The translations under genes and the position numbers were made by a program. DNA of 64,000 nucleotides from Gigantopelta aegis. Taxonomy: Eukaryota > Mollusca > Gastropoda > Neomphalida > Peltospiridae. Numbering within the stretch: position 1 is the first letter of the stretch; each line of letters begins with the position of its first letter. Where the stretch lies: NCBI RefSeq assembly GCF_016097555.1, contig NC_054712.1:38907644-38971643 (forward strand), in the 5' to 3' direction. Below the pieces are notes generated by a model. It had not been told where the DNA came from. It made no database searches and worked only from the letters and a program-made list of their open reading frames with translations. Shown here piece after piece: positions 51,255 to 61,500 of the stretch.

Positions 51255-51906
51255 CTGTGGGCAAACATATAACAAATATAATTAGCTATGTATTTCCACA
51301 AATAATACCAAATGACAATTTGTGAGTGGAACTAGAGTAATGAAACTTCCTGTTATGCTTGAAACAATTAGTTTTTTTTACTTAATCAGCTTTATCCCGC
51401 AAAGGTTAGAATGGCGAAGGCCGCGAGGCTCTACCATTCGACCTAAGCAGGATAAAATCGATATTTTAAGACAGTAACCAGTTATTCTATTTATCTTGCA
51501 ATCCACATGAAAGGAAACAAATAATGAACTGAAGCGATTTTATTACACAACTTTGCCATTTTTCAGAGTAGTATGTCCACACGTACTGAAAGCCTTGTCG
51601 CCTATAATATCTGTACACCAAAACAAAATAGTTCTTAATAACAACAATTTATTTCTTATTTTAAAAATAAACATCCTCAAAATGGTTTTTTAAAAAATCA
51701 AAACAATCAACTGGAAATAAAAGACTGAGTAACTTTGAACAATACAACATTCATTTGCAGAAGTAAAAGTAGTTCCGTCCCAAAAAGCTATATTTTTGGC
51801 CATCATATCTTGACAATACATTACTATGGTGATTGCAAGATAAATGTTGATTAAAACGCCACGTATACCAGTTTTAGCTACAATATATGTAAACAATATA
51901 TAAGAA

Positions 51907-52452
51907 CAGGTGCGGATTTAGTGGGGGGCCCAAGGGGCCCGCCCCCCCTATTTTTGGGGTCAAGTTATTATTTTTTTTTTAACTATAGCATGGAATTACA
52001 CAAAAATGCACTTATTTCCCAAGAGTCTTTAAATTATATTTTGTTCATGAAAATCGTCTTAAAGGGACATTCCTGAGTTTGCTGGAATTTTTAAGATGGT
52101 ATCGACCAACAGAGACTTTTTAATGATTGTAATTAAATAACAAATATATGTTTCTGCATAAAATGTTACTGACTGTATATTAAACATGTTTCTGATATGA
52201 CCACTTTAACTTTTAAAAAAAAGAAGAGACCAGAGTTTATGAAATTTTGAAGATAACAAAAACAGTATGACAATACCAAAAACATACGTTAATACAGCTC
52301 TTTTGTTACTCAGATGCGAGGAAATCGCGTTTCAGGCCACTTAAATTTCAAACTTTCGAGGGGAAGCATGCCCCCGGACCCCCCTAGGAATATCGGGCGC
52401 TTCGCGCCCTCGGCCCCCCCCCCCCTATTTAAAAATCCTGGATCCGCGCCTG
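51907..52452. mobile_element. ~546-bp MITE, TIR CAGGYGCGGATYYAG
   Basis: The left end is CAGGTGCGGATTTAG and the right end CTGGATCCGCGCCTG. The subterminal parts are C/G-rich (GGGGGGCCCAAGGGGCCC; GCGCTTCGCGCCCTCGG). The interior is AT-rich and non-coding. It lies in the last UNC93-like intron. Confidence 0.8.
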
Positions 52453-52514
52453 CATATTATTATTGTGCTTTATTTGGGATTTGATTTGGGGGTGTACAAC
52501 AAAGAGAGCCATGC

Positions 52515-52905
52515 GTTTTTAACAGTAGCTCGGTGGTAAAGCTCTCGCTTGATGCGAGGTCAGTCTGCGATCGATCCCCTTCGATGAGCTTATTGGGCTG
52601 TTACTCGTTCCAGTCAGTACACCACGGCTGGTATATCAAATGACGTGGTATATGCTAATCTGTCTGTGGGAATAGTGCATATAAAATACCCATTGCTACT
52701 AAATGTAACGGGTTTCCTCTTAAGACTTGATGTCGAAATTGCCAAATGTTTGACATATAATAGCTGATTATTAATAAATCAATGTGCTCTAGTGGTATAG
52801 TTAAACAAAACAAACACTAAGACTTGATGTCGAAATTGCCAAATGTTTGACATCCAATAGCCGATGATTAATAAATCAATGTGTTCTAGAGGTGTCGTTA
52901 AACAA
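52515..52905 (+). mobile_element. SINE copy with duplicated tail
   Basis: The head is AGTAGCTCGGTGGTAAAGCT and GCGATCGATCC, then the standard body. The tail block GACTTGATGTCGAAATTGCC to GTTAAACAAAACAAACACTA is repeated: 52723-52815 and 52821-52905. Confidence 0.88.
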
Positions 52906-52952
52906 CAACAAAAACCCTCTCTCTTTAACAATAAGTGGATTCAAAAGCTTAC

Positions 52953-53084
52953 CGTTAATCTGTGTTTCGATAACAGCATCTCCCATCCCCCATATCGCTG
53001 CTAGGACGTAAAACACCATCAACTGGTCGGGGGTTGGACCCCACAATAAAAATGTAAATAGACATCCACCATGCACGACGAAAG
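52953..53084 (-). CDS. UNC93A: UNC93-like exon (fourth found)
   Basis: The acceptor is TATTACAG and the donor G|GTAAGC. It encodes FVVHGGCLFTFLLWGPTPDQ, LMVFYVLAAIWGMGDAVIET and QIN, one membrane segment and the loop with WGxGDAV, a family hallmark. It starts after one base of a codon, so the missing upstream exon must end in phase 1. Confidence 0.9.
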
Positions 53085-53612
53085 CTGTAATAATATATGA
53101 AAAACGAAAAGAATATTGTGATTAAGAAAAATTGAGTTATAATAATAATAATAATAATGCAACAAAGCAGTTTAAGAGGGGTAGTATCGATATGTGCCAA
53201 GGGAGAATATCCCAATCAGAAATAACTACATGTACTTGAGTGGTCTCCCTTAGGCCCCCAAACACACCGAAGCTTAGTCTCGGTCTGGGTCTGTCGTATT
53301 TTAACGTCTGCGTCTACAGTAACTGTTTTCAATATATATATTAACTGCGTTTATATCTTTACATATATTTTCTTCTATAAACACCGGAAATAAATATGAG
53401 AATCCTACTTTGATTAATAAATATTTGTCCTGTTGTTTATTAAGAAAATAAACTAAAATGTGGCTTTCACAGGCTACAGCTGTCAGTCTGGCAGTGTGAA
53501 ACTATAGCACATGTTCTATGTTGTCTGTTGCCAGATATGTAGTTCACGCCAGCACAGACACGGTGTGTTTTGTCAACGTTTCAACTGGTAACATACTTTA
53601 ATTGCTTACAAA

Positions 53613-53997
53613 CCGGCCTCGGTGGCGTCGTGGTTAGGCCATCGGTCTACAGGCTGGTAGGTACTGGGTTCGGATCCCAGTCGAGGCATGGGATTTTTAA
53701 TCCAGATACCGACTCCAAACCCTGAGTGAGTGCTCCGCAAGGCTCAATGGGTAGGTGTAAACCACTTGCACCGACCAGTGATCCATAACTAGTTCAACAA
53801 AGGCCATGGTTTGTGCTATCCTGCCTGTGGGAAGCGCAAATAAAAGATCCCTTGCTGCCAATCGGAAAGAGTAGCCCATGAAGTGGCGACAGTGGGTTTC
53901 CTCTCAAAATCTGTGTGGTCCGTAACCATATGTCTGACACCATATAACCGTAAATAAAATGTGTTGAGTGCGTCGTTAAATAAAAACATTTCTTTCT
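53613..53997 (+). mobile_element. Chimeric SINE: second-type head, first-type tail
   Basis: The head GCCTCGGTGGCGTCGTGGTT and GGGTTCGGATCCCAGTCGAG matches the copy at 18053. After AAAGATCCCTTGCTGCCAAT the sequence switches to AGTAGCCCATGAAGTGGCGA and ACACCATATAACCGTAAATA with the TGCGTCGTTAAATAAAA tail of the copy at 16031. Confidence 0.9.
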
Positions 53998-54099
53998 TTA
54001 ATTGCTTACAAAGGTGTAAAATCAATCCACCGATATATCGCACTAACTATTAAGAACTAACCATTAACCCACTATCTTGGACACACTGCCCAACTAGCT

Positions 54100-54345
54100 G
54101 TGACATATATGAGCTCAGAATAACGTGCTTGAATCTTAATTGGATATAAGCATGAATATTAAGATTAAATTAACTAAAACCACAATGTGGTGATTTCCAT
54201 AAGTCGGTCAAATTATAACGGTTGTAGTTTATTTATTATCTTAATTGGATACAAACAAGAACATCAAGATTAAATCAACTAAAACCACAATATGTGGTGA
54301 TTTCCATAAGTCGGTCGAATAACAACGGCTGTAGTTTATTATTCT
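54100..54345 (+). repeat. Duplicated SINE 3' end (~115 bp, two copies)
   Basis: CTTAATTGGATATAAGCATG... CCACAATGTGGTGATTTCCA ... AAGTCGGTC occurs at 54131-54237 and again at 54239-54345. Its start matches the 3' end of the SINE type at 23282-23525. Confidence 0.75.
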
Positions 54346-54366
54346 ATTACTAGTATATATATATAT

Positions 54367-55602
54367 ACTGAACAAAATAAGAAACTTCCGCTAACTTTGC
54401 TTGAACATAACTTGATGAAAACAAACCGGGGGAATAATTGTTATATATGCGTTTAAAGAGTGTTCCATGATGCATCGTTTGGTGCAAAAATCATGGCCAT
54501 AGGTTAACAGAAACTGGGAGAAATTTTGACCAAGTGTGGTAGGAGTTAAACAAAAACCCCACCCACTTAATAACGGGTATGACCACCTCTTGAATTGACC
54601 ACTGCAGTGCATCGCAGGCGCATAGAATTGACTAAAGTGTTGATTTCTGCCTGTGGAATATTGTTCCATTCCTGAATGAGCGCTTGACGAAGTTCGTTGA
54701 CGTTAGCGGGTGGGTTGGGACGACGCTTCAATCGTCTGTCCAGACTTTCCAGACATGCTCGATGGGGTTGCGATCAGGACTTTTAGCGGGCCAGTCATCA
54801 ATGAAATCAATGTTATTTGTCCTAAGAAAATTTACAGTGTCTCTAGCTGTATGAGAGGTGGCATTATCATGCTGAAAAATCGAGATGTTGGCGTTGTTAT
54901 GGAACAGAGGAATGACGTGATGAGCGAGAATGTCATCGCGGTAACGTTGAGCATTTAAATTGCCATCAATGACGACTAGTGGTGAACGATAACCATGGGC
55001 AATGGCTGCCCAGACCATGACACAACCCCCACCCCCGAAACGATCTCGTTCAAGAACACAACAGTCAGCATAGCGTTCATTTCTCCTACGGTAGACGCGC
55101 ACCCTGCCATCACCACGTTGTAAAGAAAATCTGGATTCATCCGAAAAAAGAACGGTATTCCAGCGTTGCCGTATCCAACGAGTGTGTACACGTGCCCGAT
55201 TAAGACAATTTAGACGATGACGTTGCGTTAAAACGCATCCGACGTAAGGACGTCGTGCATGTAAACCGTTCTCCCGCAGACGATTACGAACAGTTTGCCC
55301 ACTGATTCGGTTATTATGAAGCCCAGGTGTGTTAGCAGCAGTAGAAGTGGCAGTTTGGAATCGATTGCGCAAATGCGTGTTCATGATATAGCGGTCTTGA
55401 CCACGCGTTGTAACATGCATGCACGTGCAAACTGAATTTCACGTTGTCGACGATTAACAGTGCAAAAATAATCGATAAAATTCATGAATCCTGATAATAC
55501 AGCTCAAGGCTAATACTACCTATATAATTTCATTACACAATTAATTCTTTAACACAACAAATACTATATGTACAAATCCGAAGTTTCTTTTTTTGTTCAG
55601 TA
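54367..55602 (-). mobile_element. Tc1/mariner element, internally deleted at the transposase start
   Basis: TIRs ACTGAACAAAATAAGAAACT (left) and AGTTTCTTTTTTTGTTCAG (right), with TA flanks. The transposase frame (54728-55420) starts after the missing first HTH (TTRGQDRYIMNTHLRNRF) and carries FSDESRF, SIFQHDNATSHTARD and RNPIEHVWK. A frameshift follows near 54725. Confidence 0.92.
54728..55420 (-). pseudogene. Tc1 transposase, N-terminally truncated
   Basis: 230 open codons: RNRLRENGLHARRPYVGCVL, RWNTVLFSDESRFSLQ (first Asp), YRRRNERYADCCV, FGGGGCVMVWAAI, FQHDNATSHTARDTV (second Asp), DRNPIEHVW (Glu). All three catalytic residues are present, but the DNA-binding half is missing. Confidence 0.9.
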
Positions 55603-56515
55603 TATATATGTGACGACGAAGAATTTCATCCCAGTAGCGTATAGCTGTCAGGTTGCCTTGTACGAACACAAGTTCACTTCTGCCGGTGTATGAGATGGCT
55701 CCCCACATCATGAGACTCCCTCCACCGAATCTGTCAACTTGGGCGACGCAGTTGTTGGCAAAACGTTCATTGCGGCGTCTGTAGACACGTTGTCGTCCAT
55801 CACGTCGCTGTAGAAGGAAACGTGAATCGTCGCTGAACCACACTCGCCGCCAGTTTTCCAAGTTCCACCCCTGTACATTCGTGCACCAGCGAACACGTAA
55901 ATGTCGATGTTGACGTCGCAGGACAGGGCCAACATACGGTTTCCTAGCCCAAAATCCAGCTTCTCGAAGTCGGTTTCGAATGGTTTGTGCAGACACCCTT
56001 CTCAAACCTGATATGCGTCCAGCAGTGTTCGTTGCTGTGGCAGTTCGGTGACGCAAGTGCAGAACCCGGATGTAGCGATCTTGTGCTGCAGTTGTTATGC
56101 GAGGTTTTTCACTTCTGGGCCGGTCTTCAGCTGATTGAAACTGCTGGTACCTGTCCCAGAGACGTGAAATGTGCTCTGATGGACGTTCATGTGGCGTGCG
56201 ACTGCTGACTGATTCACCTAACTGGAGGCGGCCTATTGCAATGTTTCGATTCGGCAGGCTTAGTCTTGCCATCTTGTAACTCGTCTACGTCGAAATGGAA
56301 ATGAGGCATCATTGCAAACATTGCAGCTTTAAATACCCATCACTACCCCAATGTTTTCCCCGAGTTTCACGTGCATTCGCCAAAATCTGACCATTATCAG
56401 GATGCCACAACCTGCGTTAAATTTGTTTGCGTACAAAAAAAACCCCCTATATTTTGTAAAATCAAACACTTTTCTTCTTTCCCTATCACCTGTGCGTTTC
56501 TTGTTTGACAGAGTA
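55603..56515 (-). mobile_element. Second Tc1/mariner copy, truncated by the neighbouring Tc1
   Basis: The right end has GCGTTTCTTGTTTGACAGAG before TA. The minus-strand transposase starts MARLSLPNRNIAIGRLQLGE (56272) and runs through RVWFSDDSRFLLQRRDGR and FGGGSLMMWGAISYTGRSEL. It stops at about 55612, where the other Tc1 begins. The second Asp and the Glu are missing, and the HTH has a frameshift. Confidence 0.88.
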
Positions 56516-56814
56516 TATATATATATACAAAGGTATGTAGTTAGTAGTTCATACTATGCAGCATTATAACAAATTAGTACTGTACGGGGAAGGCCGTTTC
56601 TTTATTAAAATAAAAACAAAAAAAAAGTAACTACAGTTCTGTTGTGGTAAAAACAAACCACCATGAATGGTCTGTTTAGCAAAATGTTTACTATGGGACT
56701 GACCTCCATTTGCAACTTGTGAATGTGTGAAATTATCCAAATTACTATTAAATAATTCACCAACAAAAACTCGAAGAGCTTTTAACTTAATGGTGTTTTA
56801 CAATATGTACAATT

Positions 56815-56917
56815 ATCTATCTATCTATCTATCTCTCTCTCCATACATCCATCCATCCATCCATCCATCAGTCTATCCTAATCTATCTATCTAGCTGCCT
56901 ATCTGTCTGTCTATCTA

Positions 56918-56972
<55 letters not shown>
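56815..56972. repeat. (TATC)n, (CCAT)n and (TA)n microsatellites
   Basis: TCTATCTATC at 56815-56835, CATCCATC at 56843-56869, more TCTATC and then (TA)n at about 56922-56971. UNC93-like intron. Confidence 0.97.
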
Positions 56973-56974
<2 letters not shown>

Positions 56975-57140
56975 CTGCGACAAAGTCTAATACAGTTACG
57001 AATTTGAATTTGGAAACAGCTTTGCTTCCATTTCATCAAAAATTTGTTTTATATTTTTGTCAGATCCTTCTTCACTTTTATTTCAGTAACAATTCTAGTT
57101 ACGTCTGTAATAGTTTTTATTCTCCAGCATTCTGACTTAC

Positions 57141-57377
57141 TCGTGTAAATGTTCCCCAAATTAATCCTTGTTCTACGCCACTGTAAATAGTCAGTGGAAC
57201 CAGAAGCTTTTGAACATGACTCTTGAAGAGATTGCTGAAAGTGGCAGTCAACAGATGAAAGGAAATTTTCCTGTTTGAAGCTTGCTGTTTGTCAAGGACA
57301 ATCTTATCCAGAAAGACACTAACGAAAATAATGGCAAAAACGGATAATCCAGTAGTGATGCCGCAGACGATATAGAC
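57141..57377 (-). CDS. UNC93A: UNC93-like exon (third found)
   Basis: The acceptor is TTTCATCCTCAG and the donor CGA|GTAAGT. It encodes 79 residues with a membrane segment (VYIVCGITTGLSVFAIIFVS), a cytosolic linker (DKQQASNRKISFHLLTATFS) and LLVPLTIYSGVEQGLIWGTF. It is phase 0 at both ends and undamaged. Confidence 0.88.
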
Positions 57378-57387
57378 CTGAGGATGA

Positions 57388-57722
57388 AAGAAAGAAAGAA
57401 AGAAAGAAATGTTTTATTTAACGACGCATTCAACACATTTCATTTAAGGTTATATGGCGTCAGAGATATGGTTAAGGACCACACATATATTGAGAGAGGA
57501 AACCCGCTGTCGTCTCTTCATGGGCTACTCTTTTTCGATTAACAGCAAGGGATCTTTTATATGCACCATCACACAGGGTAGTATATACCACGGCCTTTGA
57601 TATACCAGTCGTGGTGTACTGGCTGGAACGAGAAATAGCCTAATGGGCCCGCCGACGAGAATCGATCCCACACCGATCGCGCATCGAGCGAGTACTGTAC
57701 CATTGGGCTACATCCCGCCCTC
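57388..57722 (-). mobile_element. SINE copy, first head type, with (GAAA)n tail
   Basis: In plus-strand reading: GAAAGAAAGAAAG, AAATGTTTTATTTAACGACG, the standard body and the inverted head ending ATTGGGCTACATCCCGCCC. It starts 10 bases from the UNC93-like exon acceptor. Confidence 0.93.
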
Positions 57723-57819
57723 CTGAGGATGAATGCATCAACTTTATTACAACAACATTTCACTACGTGTATGCAATACGTCTGTTATTGTCTTCAAAGT
57801 AAATCTCCTTTAACATTAT

Positions 57820-58045
57820 TATGAATGAATGAAGGAATGAACGAATGAATGAATAAATTAATAAAATAAAATTCTAGTACAAAATTACATCGGCTGTTGG
57901 GTATCAAACGAAGTTGAGTATATGAAAATCATTATTTATAATGAAAAGAAAAGACAATCATTATATAAAAACTGAATAGAGCTATGAAATCTACAAATAT
58001 CAAAGATAAATATTCGAAGAATTTTCTATAAAAAAATGTGTTCTT
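57820..58045 (-). mobile_element. SINE fragment of the 34352 type
   Basis: (GAAT)n at 57823-57850 is followed by CATCGGCTGTTGGGTATCAA and AAATATCAAAGATAAATATT. It is diverged. Confidence 0.6.
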
Positions 58046-58284
58046 TAAGGACCTGAATTGACAAATTTGTATTAAAATTAGAAATACATTCCCCTAACTG
58101 TGCCTTTGGAGTATGCATAAATTAAGTGGCATTTGCGTATCTGAAATAATATATAATAGCAATAGTGATCCTGTGCAAGTTAAATTCTGAGTTTTATCAC
58201 TTGGAATAACCACCACCATGCCCTTGAAGACAAATGTAGAATATCTCTACTTAGCAACTACTGGGGATTTGGTACCTTGTACAT

Positions 58285-58620
58285 CTAAGGAAGGAAGGCA
58301 GGAAATGTTTTATTTAACGACGCACTCAACATATTTTATTTGACGGTTATATGGCGTCTGACATATGGTTACGGACCACACAGATATTGAGAGAGAGAAC
58401 CCGCTGTTGCCACTTCATGGACTACTCGTTTCGATTAGCAGCAAGGGATCTTTTGCATGCACCATCCCACAGACAAGATAACACATACCATGACCTTTGA
58501 TATACCAGTGGTGGTACACTGGCTAGAACGAGAAATAGCACAATGGGCCTACCAACGGGGATCGATCCCAGACCAACCGCGCATCAAGCGAGCGCTGTAC
58601 CACTGAGCTGCGTCCGAGTT
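58285..58620 (-). mobile_element. SINE copy, first head type
   Basis: GGAAATGTTTTATTTAACGA, TGGCGTCTGACATATGGTTA, AGCAAGGGATCTTTTGCATG, GCTAGAACGAGAAATAGCAC and the inverted tRNA-like head (CAAGCGAGCGCTGTACCACT) to 58620. Confidence 0.94.
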
Positions 58621-58691
58621 ATTTCCAGATAGCTCACGTAGACTCAGTCTCTTCATCTATTTAGTCTGATAACAGCTTTCATAAATCTTAC

Positions 58692-58882
58692 CTCAAAGAC
58701 CATTAAGAGATAAAATATAAGCACCTTTTCATCAGGAGGTCTTATAGTCTCGTTGCCTTTCTGAGGACAATAGTTGGCACCACACAGCGCTAGCTCTTTG
58801 TGTGACTTGTTAGGAAAACTGGTAGAATTTTCTGGACGTTGGCTGAATACTTCAGATGAAATAAGGTTTCCCCATATTTGAC
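58692..58882 (-). CDS. UNC93A: UNC93-like exon (second found)
   Basis: The acceptor is TTTGCAG and the donor GAG|GTAAGA. It encodes QIWGNLISSEVFSQRPENST, then a lumenal loop with LALCGANYCPQ (conserved CGAxxC) and KVLIFYLLMVFE, the start of a membrane segment. A possible N-glycosylation site (NST) is present. Confidence 0.9.
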
Positions 58883-59225
58883 CTGCAAATGAAGAGTAAA
58901 ACAGAATCTCCACCATCATGACCAACATACTGTCGTTACACAAAAGAGGTAGACCTCCACCCTGACAAATACAAAACAAAGGTTCCTATGTTGGTTCTTA
59001 AATGCCCCTATTGTCTACTTCAAGAAAAAACTATATTACTATATGGTTCTGTTAGAAAACTCCACCATAATGACCAACATACTGTGTCGTTACAGAAAAG
59101 AGGCACCCATCCCCGATAAATACGAAAAAAAAGAGCCCCTTTTGTCTACCTCAAAACCTATATTACTATATGGTTCTGTTGGAAACTCCACTATGTTGAC
59201 CAACATATTGTTGTTACACAAAAGA

Positions 59226-59250
59226 GGCCCCCCCCCCCCCCCCCCCCCAA
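59226..59250. repeat. Poly(C) run
   Basis: About 24 C in a row, followed by ACCACC repeats. Confidence 0.97.
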
Positions 59251-59264
59251 CCACCACCACCACA

Positions 59265-59600
59265 CAGGGCTTCTAGATTATGGTAGCCCCACTCCCATGG
59301 TTAGTGATATTCAGTGTTGGGCTAGTAAATAACTGCTATTACCATGCCAGATGACGGATTTTTTTGTCAAATGTTGCAGTTACGTCTATTTTGTAAATAT
59401 AAATATCCTGACCCCACCTCAAACCCCAATGTTAGTGTTTTGAAGCTCTATCTCCCTCTTTAGGTGACATATCTAATTATTACTATTATTTAGTAAAATT
59501 GTATTAACTTAAAGTAAAGTAGGGCTAGTGAATTTTTAATCGTGGCTAGTAAATGTTTTAAATCACTGATCCCATCATACTAGCCCTCCACCTTTCTACC
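59265..59600. mobile_element. Dispersed copy of the 87-bp-unit element, with a single unit
   Basis: CAGGGCTTCTAGATTATGGT, GGGCTAGTAAATAACTGCTA, then the body seen after the array at 6260-6530 (CTCTATCTCCCTCTTTAGG, TAAAGTAGGGCTAGTGAATT). The right TIR is lost or degraded (ATACTAGCCC). It shows the unamplified structure. Confidence 0.85.
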
Positions 59601-59616
59601 AACTCACTTTACTTAC

Positions 59617-60150
59617 TAGTCTGCAACAATCCAAAGAAGATTCCGAAAAACCGATTGATGATGGCGTCTTCGGATATCCCCGTCATTTTGGAGTACCACA
59701 CACCTATCTGTGTGAGGTACGTGCATTTGGCAGACCACACCGAGTCAGCGCCAAAACCAATGGACACAGCCGCTGGACCCATAAGCTCCCAGATCGCGTA
59801 GAAATTGGCCGCGTTATACAGGGCATACCCTACCATGGATATCGGGATGGTCATTTGCAGCCAAGCTTGGCTATCACGATGGGCGCCAAGAACATACAAG
59901 ATGCGATGAGAGAGGCGTAGATGATGGCAACGGAACCGGATCCGACTCCTTACTCCTTTTTCAGACTCGACTGCAGATTTGATATACAGAAAAAAGCTGT
60001 GAACAGGAAGACAAATCCTATGCTGAGTACGGCCATATTCTTCAAAATCTGATTCCTGCTCATCGGAGACACAAATGGCTCTGTCTCCAGGTGAGTCTTG
60101 CCCACCCATGATGAAGGATCTGCTGATTCTGCATACGACAGGGATGCAAT
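59617..60150 (-). CDS. UNC93A: UNC93-like exon (first found), with a stop codon and a one-base deletion
   Basis: The acceptor is TGTTCACAG and the donor A|GTAAGT. The frame opens IASLSYAESADPSSWVGKTH, continues through SRNQILKNMAVLSIGF and SNLQSSLKKE, then meets TAA where the family has Glu. It resumes (GVGSGSVAIIYASLIAS, PIVIAKLGCK) until TGA. One base is missing at that point, and the other frame carries MTIPISMVGYALYNAANFYA to FFGIFFGLLQTS. The exon is 534 bases; its phases require a length of 3n+1, so exactly one base is missing. An upstream exon with the start codon was not found. Confidence 0.85.
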
Positions 60151-60309
60151 CTGTGAACAGAAAGTTATTTATGTGGTATCATTTTTGCTATATTTTCATT
60201 AATCCTGTTCTTACAATTCTCTACAATTTTCCAAAAAATGTGTTATTCTATTATCTGGGGGTTTTCCGTCTAGATTTCTGTGACAATATGAAACACTTCA
60301 GTTTGTAAA

Positions 60310-60658
60310 CTAATGACCTTTGCTCCATTAGTTTCAAGTGATGTTTTTTTTTCTTTTCTACTACTACTCATATTGTTACAGATATTAATGTCCATACCTG
60401 TAGCTAATGAAATAATAACATTATTATTAGAAAGAGATATTAGAATCAATAAATACAACAATATACTTAAACTTAATAACCCAAACGATATACAAATTCG
60501 TTTGAATAAGTTTAAATCTTGAAAGAATGGCATGGCGTCTCGTCTGACTGGAATTGGTAACTTTTAAAATGTATTTATCAATGTTAATATTAGATTAAAG
60601 CACGACTGACCCAACCCTGACACTGCCATCACTGCCATATTTGTTTATGGGATTAATA

Positions 60659-60660
<2 letters not shown>
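60310..60660 (+). mobile_element. Possible LINE 3'-end fragment
   Basis: An open stretch ends LLLERDIRINKYNNILKLNN then PNDIQIRLNKFKS, like a LINE ORF2 C-terminus. It is followed by CCCTGACACTGCCA and a terminal AATAAA, similar to the 3' end at 50480-50515. The identity is tentative. Confidence 0.35.

Positions 60661-60662
<2 letters not shown>

Positions 60663-60722
<60 letters not shown>
60663..60722. repeat. (TA)n microsatellite
   Basis: About 30 TA units after the possible LINE end. Confidence 0.98.
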
Positions 60723-60727
<5 letters not shown>

Positions 60728-60884
60728 GATCCCTTGCTGCTAATAAAAAAGATATGTATATATCATTTTTGATTAAAAATGGACTTGGTAACTTGGTGCA
60801 ATGATACAAATACAATAACACAAACAAAATGAAAAACAAAATAAGACACACACACAAGAAAGCCATTCTTGTTACTTTCGGGAC

Positions 60885-61212
60885 TCCGGGGGTGAGACAT
60901 AGCCCAGTGGTACAGCGCTCGCTCGATGCGTGGTCGGTCTGGGATCGATCCCCGTCGGTGGGCCCATTGGGCTATTTCTCGTTCCAGCCAGTGCACTACG
61001 GCTGGTATATCAAATGCCGTGGTATGTACTATCCTGCCTGTGAGATGGTACATATTTAAAAGATCCCTTACTGCTAATAAAAAAGAGTAGCTCACGAAGT
61101 GGCGACAGCGGGTTTTCTCTCTCATTATCTGTGTGGTCCTTAACCATATGTCTGACGCTATATAACCGTAAATAAAATGTGTTGAGTGCGTCGTTAAATA
61201 AAACATTTCTAT
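60885..61212 (+). mobile_element. SINE copy, first head type, nearly complete
   Basis: The head is ATAGCCCAGTGGTACAGCGC and GGGATCGATCCCCGTCGGTG, then CCATTGGGCTATTTCTCGTT, AAAGATCCCTTACTGC, GGTCCTTAACCATATGTCTG and TGCGTCGTTAAATAAAAC. A piece of the same body also sits just before it at 60724-60745. Confidence 0.95.
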
Positions 61213-61300
61213 TCGGGGCTCCGCGTAGTCTTCGTCACAGTGGTGGTGCAGTAGGTTCAAATCCTTCCGGTTAACACTTTCTGTTTTTAATATTATATTT

Positions 61301-61500
61301 NNNNNNNNNNNNNNNNNNNNNNNNNNNNNNNNNNNNNNNNNNNNNNNNNNNNNNNNNNNNNNNNNNNNNNNNNNNNNNNNNNNNNNNNNNNNNNNNNNNN
61401 NNNNNNNNNNNNNNNNNNNNNNNNNNNNNNNNNNNNNNNNNNNNNNNNNNNNNNNNNNNNNNNNNNNNNNNNNNNNNNNNNNNNNNNNNNNNNNNNNNNN
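61301..61500. other. Assembly gap (200 N)
   Basis: Exactly 200 consecutive N, a placeholder length, so the true distance is unknown. Any frame crossing it is meaningless. Confidence 1.

Larger units (their letters stand above)
50986..60150 (-). pseudogene. UNC93A: UNC93-like (UNC93A type) membrane protein locus, apparently disrupted
   Basis: UNC93 proteins are multi-pass membrane proteins with an MFS-like fold; UNC93A is poorly characterised, and its relative UNC93B1 traffics Toll-like receptors. Exons found: 59617-60150, 58692-58882, 57141-57377, 52953-53084 and 50986-51254. Family blocks are AVLSIGFVFLFTAFFCISNL, SLGFGA-like SIGFGADSVWSAKCTYLTQI, NRFFGIFFGLLQTS, IWGNLISSEVFSQ, GVEQGLIWGTFT, IWGMGDAVIETQIN and LYGCLFTENTEAAFANYRLW. 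Exon phases fit. Three faults: TAA at 59950-59952, a one-base deletion giving TGA at 59851-59853, and no exon for the ~45 residues between the third and fourth exons listed. Either a young pseudogene or assembly errors. Confidence 0.8.

Noticed and set aside
61213-61275. tRNA-like GGTTCAAATCC after a SINE (61255)
   Set aside because: It resembles a B box, but no acceptor stem, D arm or anticodon arm can be drawn around it.
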